Both the position numbers and the translations under genes were made by a program. A stretch of DNA of 64,000 nt from Parelaphostrongylus tenuis. Taxonomy: Eukaryota > Nematoda > Chromadorea > Rhabditida > Metastrongylidae. Under the pieces are notes generated by a model. The model was not told where the DNA came from. It did not search any database and saw only the letters and a list, made by a program, of their open reading frames with translations. The stretch's first letter is position 1. Each line of letters opens with the position of its first letter. Positions 33,181 through 44,470 of this stretch are shown here, one piece after another. The stretch spans positions 62,001 through 126,000 of the forward strand of contig JAHQIW010007056.1 of assembly GCA_019055375.1 (NCBI GenBank). The letters run 5' to 3'.

Positions 33181-34472
33181 CAGGATGCGAGAGAAGTTCT
33201 TGGTGATTTTATATTATGTTAATTTTAGCACCGATATAATGTTTCTCAATTCTGATAATTTTCCTGAATTCTTTGCTCACTTTTATTTCAGGCGTGTTTT
33301 ATTTAATTGTCTATTTTCGAGTGAGTTCAGGTTATGGGAATTGCATAAGGCGGAATGAAAACGGCCGACATTATTAAAATATCTGATTTCAAACCAGCAA
33401 GTATCTACAGAGCCGTGAAATGTCCTAAAGAGACTGAAGAGATTGAGGACCGTCTTCAAAAAGGTCGTTCAATCACCTCGTTTACTCCGGAAAACATTTA
33501 GAAGATCCAATGGCTAAGTTCGACGAAGGCCGGAGTGTTTCGCTGCGTAAAATGGCTCGAGAAGCTCGAGATCACCAGGTGAAGCGTCGGAAACATTGTC
33601 AAAAATAAGCTGAAGCTGGGTAGTTACAGGATCGCTTGTGTTCACATTCTGTACAAAAAGATGGAAGAAAGAGGGCTTTCAAAGGCTTGCCGAATGATCC
33701 GTTTGATAGCTGGTGCTCGTCTGTCGAAGGTGATTTTTATGGATGAGATGATGTTCACGGTCGAACCACTCCACAATCGCCAGAATCGACGTCAACTTTC
33801 CAAGAGAAGTCAGCAGAAATTCGCAGTAGCAAAAACTATGGGCCGCAATCGTTTTCCGGCCTCTGTCATGGTCTGGGCCGGCATCTGCGCGAATGGAAGA
33901 ACGCCATTGGTCTCCATCAACAGAAAAGTCGAAACTGCCACCTATCAAAAGCAAGTTTTACGGGGCGTACTGGAGCTTTCGACTACTCAAAACTTTGGCG
34001 ACAACGGATGTACGCTTCAGCAGCATTGGGTTCCTGCGCATTCGGCTAGATCAGAGATTGCCATCTGTCAAGATATTTCTAGGCTTTTGGCGCAAAAACG
34101 TTTGCCCGTCAAACTCGTCGGATGTCAGCCCAACGAATTACTCCATGTGGTCCATACTGGAGAAATAAGTCTCGGCTAATCGCTACACTATCGTAGAGGT
34201 GCTTGAAGCGTCTTTGACACGTGCTTGAGAAGAAATTACGACGGAAACATGTATGAGCATCGTCGGGAATTTTCGCAAGCGACCTCGTAAATGCATAGAG
34301 GCCAAAGGGGCATAGGTAAATTTGAGAAATGGTTGTAAACTTTATGTTTAATGTTCCAGTTGTTGTACTAGCAAATGTAATTATTCCTTTAACATGAATT
34401 TATTTGCTTATGCAGCATTTCTTTACTGTTGAAATATCTGAAAAAAATTATCCAAACATTTTTCGCACCCTG
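33181..34472 (+). mobile_element. mariner-type DNA transposon (1.29 kb, inactive)
   Basis: Terminal inverted repeats CAGGATGCGAGAGAAGTT and (reverse complement of the right end) CAGGGTGCGAAAAATGTT are bordered by TA on both sides (33179-33180, 34473-34474), the Tc1/mariner signature. Length is typical of mariner. It inserted inside an ATGTATAC microsatellite, which supplies TA targets. Coding content is described separately. Confidence 0.9.
33358..34310 (+). pseudogene. mariner transposase pseudogene
   Basis: The frame starting AAAACGGCCGACATTATT has early stops (about 33499, 33607). From 33661 it is open for 172 codons containing FMDEMMFTVEP (catalytic DE-type motif), SVMVWAGICANGRTPLV and LQQHWVPAH. 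In relatives the last motif is QQD..PAH, so the second catalytic Asp is His here. Near 34060-34080 the frame shifts; the conserved WPSNSPDLNP-MDYSVWSILE block continues as CPSNSSDVSPTNYSMWSILEK in the next frame, and C-terminal residues reach about 34310. Clearly dead; not translated into a restored protein here. Confidence 0.9.
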
Positions 34473-34568
34473 TATAAACATACATATATATGCATAGTCA
34501 TGTATTATTATGTATATATATATATATAGTCATTTCTTACCCACTTTGTGAGCCACACCAGAGAAATT

Positions 34569-35340
34569 AGGTTCTATTACGTTAGAAAGCGACAAATGGA
34601 AAACCGATCCTGTTCGGTGGACACAAACTTTTCATGAGAGTGTTAATAGTCATTCGGAAGCCTAAATCTTTGTTTAGAGCCTTGAGCGAGCGTTTTCTGG
34701 AAAAAGTCTTTTTACGACGCTACAGCAAAAAAAAAACGTGTTTGAGACGCGCATATTTCTCGCAAGACAGAGCTCTTTCTTTAGACTATTAGTCATCATT
34801 CAATGACGTAAGATGCGATGATTCCAACGCTGTGCTTATTGTCTGGAAAAACTGTTTCTCTGCAGTGCAGCAGGGGAAATAAGGTTGATTTACATATGTG
34901 GGCATGTCTTTTTTTGGACAATCCATGGGTTGGGGAGGGGGCGACGGGGAGAGGAATGCCGCGGTTTCAATACGGTCATTAATTGAGGGTCCCTCTGCAA
35001 GTCACATGCAGAGTATGATTTTTGTGATTCGATTAGGGAGTTTTTCTTCGCCTCGAGAGAAAATCCAGATTAAATGTATAATCTGATACTAGCAGATTTC
35101 CTTTACACGGTGATAAGCTTTTCGTGCTTTCAGGGTCGTAATGGTAGAATTGTGAAGCCAATGTAAAAGATAATTTCATTTTAAAATTCACAACGGTATA
35201 GAAAGATCCTTCCAAAAAAAGTTAGTGTACGACTCTATCTAGAGATTTAAGTTTTCGTATGATTGTTGACACTCATGGAAAGTTCTTGTACAGCAAAAGA
35301 GGTCGGTTTTCGTTTGTCGCCGTCTAACAAAAAGAACCGG
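34569..35340 (+). mobile_element. TIR element family M1, copy 1
   Basis: Left end AGGTTCTATTACGTTAGAAA, GCGACAAATGG pairs with the reverse complement of the right end (CCGGTTCTTTTTGTTAGACG, GCGACAAACG). The TIRs are imperfect over about 90 bp. No transposase frame; about 770 bp. The internal block CTCTTTCTTTAGACTATTAG is shared with copy 3. Confidence 0.65.
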
Positions 35341-35995
35341 TAATTATCCGCATCATGAACAAAGGCAATCAGCTGTGATGATGCTCCCAGAACACTCTTA
35401 AGAAGCTTGATTGTAGCTTTATTCTTAACGTATATTTCGAAGCTGAATAGACCGAATCAACAGGTTCATTCGGAATTAGGTCGAGATGAAATCTCTCCGA
35501 CACTAGAAGATGCGTAGTGCGAATAATTTTTTCACTAAACACGCTTTTATAAGAACCAATACTCTACATTCTCAATTACTTCTCGTGTCCCTCAACTCTC
35601 TAAATGAATAATTTACGATAATAAATTAACGAAGTGCAACCAACATCTATACGACTACATGCAGTTTGTAGATCTTGCGAATCTCATAAATCCATGAATA
35701 TGCCCATTCGAATATATTCCCTCATGATAAAATACATTAAATGAACATCATTATATATGTGTAATGTTGACTATATAATGCAGCAAATGAACCATATGAG
35801 CCCAATTTATGTTTTTGTAAAGGCGATCTCCCATTTACAAGAATCTTACTATTTGAAAAGCAATGCTCTACATTTACAACATATCAGAGAATACCCAGCA
35901 GTCAAGCAGTGTTGATCATGAAATCAAAAATTGCATTCATCTCAACTACTGCAAAATAACCAGTAAGTCGTGCGATACGATCGATGTAGTTTTGA

Positions 35996-36130
35996 GATGG
36001 AGAGAGAAAGAGGAAGAAAGATAAGAAGAGAAAGAGTTACAGCGCAAGCTAAAGAGGTAAAGAGGAGGAAAAAGGTTGGAAATGACAAGAACGACAGATA
36101 GACAGAACAAAAAATAATAGTGAGTAATAG
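35996..36130 (+). repeat. purine-rich (GA/AAG) tract
   Basis: Runs of GAGAGAAAGAGGAAGAAAGA and similar with few pyrimidines. No coding evidence. Confidence 0.6.
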
Positions 36131-36504
36131 AAAAAAGGTTTCTGATATTTGTCCTTAGTGGCAAGGATACAGAAAAATTTTTCATTCTTATTGTGCCAAA
36201 GTTGAACACCAATTTTATATTTCGCAACTCTCGTCTCAGATCTCAAATCCCACTTAAGTAAAAAAGCCTCAGATTTCAGCCTTTGCAGTTGGCGTTAGGC
36301 TAGAAAACATGGAACCAGGTACAGTTTCAAGGACTGATAACATCACTGCCGATTTCTTCAAAACTGGAGGCTACGATCTACGTACTTCTCACAAACCATA
36401 TAGTAAGTTCGAACAAAAACGCAGCGAAGTTATTTTACCCAGGAGGATAACAAAGAAGCTTTTCGCAACTACCGTCCGATATGCTTATTGAGTACACTCT
36501 ATTA

Positions 36505-36770
36505 GCTATTCACGGAGAATTTACCATCTGACATGCGATTATTTGTTTATTAGCCGTCGATCTCTTATATGTAGTGGTTTATAAACCTGCAGAGATTGGC
36601 TGAAGCGAAAGGCACCGTGCTACTGATGAGCCTGATGCGAAATACGTGTCTAGCACTGTATATCTGCCACAACAGACCTCACAAAGAGCTCAAAATATAT
36701 TCTCGAATTATATTGTTTTGAGCGAGATCATAAAAAAGTCGAAAAGAAAGGTCATAATGAAGTTGATCGA
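36505..36770 (+). repeat. hammerhead-bearing repeat, best-preserved copy
   Basis: The pre-ribozyme arm (GTCGATCTCTTATAT...GATTGGCTGAAGCGAAAGGCACC), the ribozyme at 36617-36656, and the tail (CACAAAGAGCTCAAAATATAT...TTTTGAGCGAGATC...GAAAAGAAAGGT) are all present. It interrupts an older RTE copy (36300-38045). Tail end GAAAGGT matches the copies at 16.29 and 38.73 kb. Confidence 0.65.
36617..36656 (+). ncRNA. hammerhead ribozyme motif, copy 7 (best intact)
   Basis: Stem I GTGCTA (36617-36622) pairs perfectly with TAGCAC (36651-36656). The core CTGATGA (36623-36629) and GAAA (36639-36642) are invariant. Stem II is short (GC/GC with loop CTGAT). The stem III region TACGTG precedes cleavage triplet GTC (36648-36650). 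All catalytic core nucleotides are present. Stem III can form at most one or two pairs with a tetraloop, as reported for Penelope/retrozyme hammerheads. Confidence 0.75.
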
Positions 36771-37409
36771 TTGAAACAAAAAAGGCATACATACTGATGG
36801 AAATTGTCATCACAGCCTAGTCCAAATATTATCATTACTCTACCAAGACTACGAGTGAAACTGAAACAATACGCAATGAAGTCAACGAAGCGAGAAGACT
36901 GGACCACTCATAAACAAGACAGACGTAGGTCAAGAAGAACCCACGAGGTGAACAAATCGAGCTTAATTGTTCTGTAATTACGGAGAACACCTCGTCCATG
37001 TGACATTAATTAACAAGGAAAACAACGTGAAGGAGAAATTAGATAGAAGAAAAAAACAGCATTGGTCGCATTCGAGCTTCCAAGAGGTTACCAACCGAAC
37101 AAGAGACCCTAAACTCCGTGCTCACTTTTTCAATTCAACGTCCTCTCAGTGCTCTGCTGCGCAGCATAGATGTGGTATAGTACTTCAGAGACGTTCAACA
37201 AAGCGTACCACTCACAGGGCTTTGGACAAAGTCTTTTAAAATTTAATTCACACTCACATCGTAAGACCCAGTTTGCACAACCTGATCTTCAGAAACTGCC
37301 CTATTTTCGAGATTTAGATATGTCGTAGGATGTGCAGAAAGTTTGCACCGTTTCAGTTTTCTAATATGATTTTTGCAATGAAAATGCGTGACTTTGGCAT
37401 GGTTCAGTT

Positions 37410-37590
37410 TGCGCTTTTTTGCGGACATCTTGCTATACAACCTGCCTATACTTGCTCTGAGGAGAAGCTGTCTTGGGAACCAATTCGCTTACTACTCATG
37501 CACAAATAGCGCATAGGGAAAAATGCTAGTGAAGCGGCGCGTAAGTTAATGAAGCGTGGGGCGATAATACGATAAGAGGACGTTCTCAAG
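37410..37590 (+). repeat. M2 foldback, single arm
   Basis: GTTTGCGCTTTTTTGCGGAC, ATCTTGCTATACAACCTGCC and GAGAAGCTGTCTTGGGAACC match the left arm of M2 at 44578-44650. The second arm is missing. It lies inside the RTE relic. Confidence 0.6.
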
Positions 37591-38596
37591 GTCGATGAAG
37601 AATACTTTATCTATTAGTTTCATCTCTTGCTCGGAACAAAGTATTGCAACTATAATAATAAAAACCGAAACTGCATGAACTTTTTGAACAACCTATCACA
37701 TTGACGGCGAAACGCTTATGGGTCGCACACATAATAAGAAAAACAGACAGCAGATGGACAAAAAAAAAACAATGGAGTGGACAGTAAGAGAGTGCTTGTG
37801 TTCTCTTGGACAACCACTCTAGCGATGGGTGTACGTGGAAGGTGGTTGTGGTTCGCGTCAACCATCTCATCTACAGAAGCAACGAGTTCAGAATTACAGA
37901 ATGGACCGTGCGTATGCCTCCATGTTCACAGCGGACCACCATGGACGACAACTGCGGAGAGAAATGAATGGAAATCAAAATGGGGTCTTCAGTACGAGTG
38001 AAGACAGGTGATACAGGTATCCATCCAAGTAATCAAGTAATTATTATGCAGTTACTTTAGACCTTGATATACAACCGATAAGTAACAGCTGAAAAGAGGC
38101 GATCAGTGTAGTGGTGATGTTGTCGTTCTGTTCTTCGCGAGCACGGTACTAGTCCGATCCTGATCCCAACATACTCATCCAAACCACGTGCCTTACCTCT
38201 GTTATCTCAAACATGGCAAAGAGAATCAACTCGATCAGTATTTACCAAGATTCATAAAGAAAATGAAGACCTCAGACGGAACTGAAGTTTATGCACGAAA
38301 TGTTTGGTCTTTGTGAAGAATAAATCCAAACGAATCGAATACAAGAAGTGCTGAAATGCGCAGTAGTAGGAAGTAAGTCGTGTAAAATGAGAAAAAATGA
38401 CCAACGTTTCCAAAAAGTATGAAGACAATAAGCGAAATAATAATAACAAAAATAGTTCAGTTAATGTGATCACTTTCAAATATTAAACAAGCATTAGCAG
38501 AATATTTTTATAAAACATTTTAGAACGGCATTTTTTACTCGGTGTCGTTCCTTTATAGAGGATTAATTAGCCTCAGGGGATTGGCTGAACGGAGAG

Positions 38597-38640
38597 GGTG
38601 GTATTGATGAGTCCCAATAGGACGAAATAGGAGCCTGCAG
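38597..38640 (+). ncRNA. hammerhead ribozyme motif, copy 8
   Basis: TTGATGA (38604-38610), stem II GTCC/GGAC with loop CAATA (38611-38623), GAAA (38624-38627). Core plus stem II are nearly the textbook schistosome hammerhead arrangement. The stem I' side is scrambled. Arm and tail homology extend over about 38530-38735. Confidence 0.62.
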
Positions 38641-39403
38641 AGCACTAGACCTGACAGCTTAAAACATGTTATGTCCTTATTAGATAATATCATTTTGAGC
38701 GGGTCTATAAAGAGCGGTCGGAAGGAGAGGTATTAGCAGGACTGCATTTTCCATAACATGTTTCAGTGTGATAGGGTGATGAACAGCCAAGGTAGTTCAG
38801 CATAGAGATTAAAAGAGGAGATAGCGAAGATGAGAAAATAAAATAAAAACAGAAAATAACAGTTAGATGTTAAGTAACTGAACTTTAGCAAATTTTTCAC
38901 TCTGTGTTCCCAGTGATAGTAGTTCTACTGAGGTACGATGTTGGCGTGAAATTCAAATCACAATTTTCATCCTGCTCAAGCCTTCAAATTAATTTCAACA
39001 AGATAGGTTTTTCCACTAAGCGATATTGAACCACCTCAGGTTCTCAATTTTGGTCGCAAATTTAGTACATTGCCACAGCTGATCACTATGATTAGGGAAA
39101 TTTGATGTTTACATATTTTGCTCCTTTCTGTTACCTTTCATAAGCTTATGCTATTTTATGCTCTTTGTGAAAAACACCATCTAGATTAGTCTACAACATA
39201 TTCAATAAAGCATGTCTGTGAGCTGATTGATATTGAAGGAACGAAGGACCTTTTTCCTAAGTGGTTTCTCTCGTCAGTCCAATCATAAGACCGTATGAAT
39301 GTGTCAAAAAGGAAATACTGATCTACTTGCTTTAATGGCCTGTCATGGTGTTTATTCATCTTAACTATAAACAAAGAAAACTTCGTCATATTCATCAATG
39401 AAA

Positions 39404-39700
39404 GAGCGCTTGGAGCGTAGTGGTTAAAGGTGCTTTTCGACACAAAAGCTCAATCAATCGATGGTCGATAGTTTGAACCTGTGCTTAAGTCTGATCAAGC
39501 CTTTAGTTTCTGCGGGATCGGTGAATGGGTACTGGACTTGTCTGGGAGGAAAGCAGCACTGACTTGATTGACCTGTAGGCCACCGCCAGGCGTTGCTTTA
39601 AGGCTAGATATGCATTCAATCACCTCGAACGAAAATAGAAATTGAACGAATGTACAGCACACCAATAAGTAATTGATCAACGAGAGCTTTATCCTTTGCC
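39404..39700 (+). mobile_element. SINE family 1, copy e (older)
   Basis: Head GAGCGCTTGGAGCGTAGTGGTTAAAGG, eroded B box (AGTTTGAACCTG), body GTCTGGGAGGAAAGCAGCACTG and tail GAGCTTTATCCTTT. More diverged than copies b-d. An imperfect TTCATCAATGAA/TTCAATCAATAA flank may be an old target duplication. Confidence 0.75.
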
Positions 39701-40995
39701 CTTCAATCAATAATAATGCAGAATGAAGATCTATGCTAGAAATTTCTTGCCGCTCACTGAGCTCTATATGTCGTTTTTATACCCTAAGGATTTTTTTAGA
39801 ATTGGAGTGATTCAAATAACGACTGATAGACTCTGAATGCTCTACTAAAGCAAATAGAAGGCTCAAGTATCATGAAGAAGTAATTAACTAAAGCAATAAT
39901 AATCACGAGTTCTCTCACATGCGGGAGTATGAAGTCGACTATTTGGAATGTTCCATGGTCAAGCTTCGTAGCTCATGAAGAGGGGAGACTATGAGCGTTG
40001 GAATTGAATGTTAGAGCTCAATGAAAAGCTTGTAACTTAGTGAATATGAAAGTGTAAGAGTAATGGTGCAAAGCTGTAATAGATAATGAAGTCCTAATGT
40101 GGAAGAGCTTGACAAGCTGCTCACTTAGCTCTCACGAGAATCCAACAAACTACCCACAAGTGCTCTTCAAATAAAACGAAAGTCTGTGAATAAAAAAAAA
40201 CGTGGTGCTTCAAAGTTTCTCCAGACGGCGAAGCTTATCGGGAAATTCTCAGGACCAACTTTCCATCAACCTTGACATTGTTCATTAGGTCAAGTCTTTT
40301 CGTGTGCAGATATGAGGATGTCAATAGTACGATCTATTCTGTACTCATAAATGTTAAAGCAGCTTCGCCATCTTGAGAGTCTGCGAAGGTCAAGTTGACA
40401 CGCATTCTACTCAGCCAAACACTTTCATAAGCCAAGCACAAAAGAACTCAATTCATACACTTTATTAGTATAGTAAGCAGCTTGTCCTATTATATTTGCG
40501 ATCATACGGGAGCTACATACTCTATGTACGCAATTGACAGTCCTCCAAATCGAGAATTAGTTAGCCTCTTTCTTTGGTCTAAAATTTTTCTCCCTTCCCT
40601 TCTTACTCGAAACTGAACAATTGCCACGATAATCTCAAGGAACCCAGTGAGCCTCATTTTTTCCGGGTAACACGGAAAATTTATACTGATCTCAGTAAAC
40701 ATTGATATCGCGCTCCAATCGACGGTCGGAAATACGTTGGACCCTAATCTTTTTGTCTTGTATAAATGTTATTTTTGGGACCAAAGGCGCACAATCTTAA
40801 ATGGGTGGGCAGTATGTCTAACTCAGGCCAAAAAATTAGTACAATGTATGTCACAACGTCACAGATGATGTCTCGTCTTCCTCCTCCCTGCTGTTCATTG
40901 TTGGAGTTTTGCGACTGAATCGAAAGACTTAAAAGTTTTACAATGATATTTTGAATTTCTGCAAGTCGACAACAGTTTATTTGCTTGATGCTTAC

Positions 40996-41049
40996 TTGGT
41001 GATCTTCTCCGCCGTGTCTTTGTGCTCTGCCCGTACTTGATGAAGTGCC
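40996..41049 (-). CDS. candidate unc-13 cassette exon (18 codons)
   Basis: Exactly 54 nt, open in frame, with a strong donor CACCAA|GTAAGC and a weak acceptor GTCAAAAG|GGC. The peptide GTSSSTGRAQRHGGEDHQ resembles a flexible linker. Being phase 0 at both ends, it could be included or skipped between the 42.9-kb and 8.2-kb exons without breaking frame. The acceptor lacks a pyrimidine tract, so this may be a chance ORF. Confidence 0.35.
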
Positions 41050-42334
41050 CTTTTGACTATGAGTTCCCAACCACATGTTGTTACACAGAAAGATCTACCC
41101 ACTATGCCAAAGTGTGTCTTCACACTATAAGGAATCAGGTACCCCAAAACTCCTCCAGCCGCAACTCTACCATTAGAGTGAACTTACAGTTCTATATTAT
41201 CGATATTCTGGAAATTACGATCGTATTTCAACGGTGACGAACCGCGCTCGCTATTAAAACTGGATCCAAATTTCTGATAACTATTAATTTTTCTGAAGAT
41301 CCCTTGCGTCAGATCGCATTCTCTCTGCACGAGCTTGAAGACATACTCTCTAACAAAGCTTAACATGAAACATTACATAGGAATGAATAACAAAGTGTGG
41401 GGATATTCCCGCTGCCGCCGATCCGTCCAGCGTTCCTTAAAACTTAAATAGTAAGACAGCAACAACCAAATAAACATCAAATTTCGAGATTTTCAGATAA
41501 AACTCTTGAAATTCATAATAACTATCGCGTGAAGATTTTTGGTTAAACTCGAACGGACGGAAAAAGGGGCATGTGGAATGCTCAAGAACTAATAATATAA
41601 AAGCTATTAGACGATCCCATTGTTAGTGGTAAGGATGCAGAGCTTGTAGCAACTCTTCTACAGATAAATGTCGATGTAAACGGAGAACATTCTGAGAACG
41701 ACATTTTTGAAAGAGCGTTAAACTTCTAATCTTCATATGCTCTGGGAAAAATTGAGCACAAATGAGAAGGCAATGACAGTATTAAACTTTGCCAGTGAGA
41801 ACATAGTTGTGAAGTTCAAAGTCAAACATTACGCATCAAAAGCACAGTGTACAAAGACTTAACGGAGAAGTTAGTATTGTCGCAGAGGTTCTGAAATAAG
41901 ATAGTGTAAGACTCTTGAATACAATTTGGATTGATTACAAAAGTCCAAAAATGAACCGCAACGAAAAGTGCGCTGTGACACGTGCGTCCTCACACCATCC
42001 ACACCTCAGGCTGATTTTTTGACCTGAGTCAGACATAATCCTCACCCGTGTATCTGTGTGGCTAATTTCGAACATTAACTAGAAGACCTATAAAAGACGA
42101 AATGGTGAGTTGTAATCGCAAAAGTAATTACCCGGAAAGAATGATCGCATGTTTGAAGCCACCCGAAGTTCTAAGTTTTGCTCGAATCTCAGCACTCTAG
42201 TTACTATATTTCACATAGTATACTGCCATTAGAAGTGAATCAAGCAGAAAATGTAATCGAAGTTCTTTACTATGCAAATAGAATTTGCGCGCTAACCTTT
42301 TCTGTGCGGGTTATGAGAGTATTCAGCTGAGTAG

Positions 42335-42435
42335 TTTGGTGAGAACTTGACCTTTCCAAGCCATCAAGAAGTTGAAATCGGTGAAACGTCAGCTAGTTCT
42401 GACTAATTCTCAAATCTTGTTATCAACAATCTTTT
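42335..42435 (+). repeat. Penelope 3'-tail fragment
   Basis: AACTTGACCTTTCCAAGCC, AAATCGGTGAAACGTCAGCTAG closely matches TTGACCTTTCCAGGCTCTG ... GAAACGTCAGCTA at 62.4 kb. Confidence 0.5.
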
Positions 42436-42898
42436 ATCCGCTGAAAAATGAAGTACTAGCTTATCGGGCACTTCGAGCACCCAGATGAGATAAATGGAAA
42501 CATTACTGGTTGCCAATTTAGTTGTCCAGTGAGAAATGTGGTAATTGACAGGCAAGTGATAGAAGTCATACAGCTAAACAACGGCAGTGAGAATAATTAA
42601 ATGAAAGATAAGAGTTTTTGAACTCGATGAAGAAAAAGTTGCTGAGGATGTGTTCAATAGCTGTTTATAGCGTATTTCTTCGAAGCCTAGTCTTCTGCAA
42701 ATGTCTCTCAAAGATAAAGAACTCTCGAACGATCTTAACGTTAATCATAAAAACAAAAAGAAAAAGAAACAAACACATTATGAGGCGATGCACCTGAGTT
42801 TATAGGAATCGTGACGGATTGATAATTCAAATCATATGCTTGGCTTGAAGCGACGATTACCAATCCTGCCCAAGAGAATAAGACAAAAGTAGTCTCAC

Positions 42899-42989
42899 CT
42901 GCAAACCAAGGCTCTTGCAAACCTGTTTGTAGGCCCAATGCCAAAGTTCGTGTGGTGTACGCTTCTCTTCTTCTTCATGAATAGTCTGG
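42899..42989 (-). CDS. unc-13: unc-13 long-isoform exon, QTIHEEEEKRTPHELWHWAY
   Basis: Acceptor AATTTCAG|C and donor TTGCAG|GTGAGA. One leading base completes the codon left open by the 43.4-kb exon, then come 30 codons ending in CKSLGLQ, phase 0. The peptide TPHELWHWAYKQVCKSLGLQ is probably helical. This is the last confident exon of the long-isoform-specific block. It can splice in frame to the common exon at 8244 (phase 0), or first to the candidate exon at 41049. Confidence 0.8.
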
Positions 42990-43391
42990 CTGAAATTCAT
43001 TCGACTTTCTATGGAAAACATTTTCTTCTTAGGAATGTTAATGTTATGAGTTTAGATTTTTCAGACACCTTTTTAGTACGCGAAATTGAATGAAACGAAA
43101 CCTTCACTAAAACATATCCGTAGATAACATAAAAATCACCACATTTGTTGAAATTGAATAACTGGAAACACACACACGCACGCATTCAAACACAGGAAAG
43201 TCATGTTTATAATAAACGACTGAGGTAAACAAGCACTATGCAATGCTAAGTAGGTCTGCTAACTTTTACATTACAGATGGATAGCTACGCTTTTCTTAAT
43301 ATAACTAATCACAAGAGTAATGTCACTTCCAACCATCAGCCTGGTTGGCGTTACACGAAAGCAAAATGAAGAATTTCAACATTGAACTCAC

Positions 43392-43658
43392 TGTGCGATA
43401 TCGATGCCGTGATGTGTTACTGCCTCGACTCGTTCAATACTATTCTGTCTGGATGAGTCTTCACGGTCGGCCTGGTAGCCTTCGCCGGCGTACTGCTCGT
43501 CTTCGTCATGTTGTATTTGTCGTTGCCATAAGAACTGCTTTCTTTCCGGTTCAATTCGCCAATGTTCTAACGACGTGTCGTCTCGCCAATTCTCTTTCAC
43601 ATGGTCTTCTTCCTGTATACTGCCATATCGCCAATTATATGCTTTGGTCTCAGCTCGC
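43392..43658 (-). CDS. unc-13: unc-13 long-isoform exon, charged 88-codon block
   Basis: Acceptor GATTTACAG|G and donor CGCACA|GTGAGT. One leading base, 88 codons, two trailing bases. The peptide (RAETKAYNWRYGSIQEEDHV ... HWRIEPERKQFLWQRQIQHD ... SIERVEAVTHHGIDIA) is strongly charged and may form helix or coiled coil around WRIEPERKQFLWQRQ. At 267 nt it is the largest confident internal exon found, second in coding length only to the short-isoform first exon. Phase 2 at each end matches its neighbours. Confidence 0.82.
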
Positions 43659-44470
43659 CTGTAAATCATCTGCACTTGTGAGACTATTCAATAAGCATAC
43701 AGCTAAACTATTTCGTACATGGACATACATAGTAAATTAGGCGGTCTCATGTTTATTACTTCGTAATTTTTTCTTCAAATTAAATATCTGGATTTTACTC
43801 TATATTTTTCAAAACATTTCTGAGCGAACGTGTCATAAAGTGTGCCACAATAAAACATGAATAAGACTAAAGTAAATAATTGAAAGTTGATAAAAGCCTA
43901 GTTACCGATCATCACTTTCATCTGCATAGTAACTTCCACGACGGCTGGAATCACTATCGTATCGTCGCTCATTTTTATCCACCAGCGAGCTGGGACAACT
44001 CACTAAATAAGGCGAATCTCCGAGTATAGCCCAATTTACAATCAAATATATTTTAAAGAGGAGAATCATCAACATATCTCTGATTAGTAGCTATTCTGGT
44101 CTACAACGTAAACAAACGCTTGCTTACGATATTCTCAAACATTGATCTGCAACATACCATGCTGCTTCATCCGGTATTAGGACATTTAGTTCGTAAATAT
44201 TAGGTATCTTCAAGATCTACAAAGCTTTCAACTTCACTCTATTCAAACATTTCTCTCATTCGCAGAAAGCTCCTGATAAAAAAAACAACTGAAATTTATG
44301 TACTTTAAAACGCTATGGAAAAAAATGCTAAGCAATTTCGAAATCACTAAGCCTAGTCATATAGGAGTTACTTAGTACAACTAGAAACACATCTACCGCA
44401 GTGCAGTGGACTTTAAACAAAAAAAGTCTACAGGGAGAATTCCACTGAAATCGTGCTCAGCTAATTAGAT

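Larger units (their letters stand above)
36300..38045 (+). mobile_element. RTE-type LINE relic, interrupted by younger elements
   Basis: Segments 36300-36490 (RT start; ...NITADFFKTGGYDLR), 36930-37240 (NEVNEA..., DPKLRAHFFNST) and 37750-38045 (DHHGRQLRREMNG, ending GTGAAGACAG...TCCATCCAAGTAA) are collinear with the 56-58 kb RTE. The hammerhead repeat (36505-36770) and a MITE arm (37410-37590) sit inside, giving an insertion order. Confidence 0.7.
38740..42334. other. intron stretch near the candidate cassette exon
   Basis: Contains SINE 1 copy e and the candidate exon at 40996-41049. The remainder has no recognised content. Confidence 0.45.

Noticed and set aside
40744..41076. 110-codon minus ORF read as one exon
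   Set aside because: Only the first 18 codons up to GTAAGC look exon-like; a downstream acceptor would leave a 37-nt intron, which is too short.
42741..42898. Continuation of the 42.9-kb ORF (AGLVIVASSQAYDLNYQSV)
   Set aside because: It lies past a good donor, and using it would need a 33-nt intron and a frame change.
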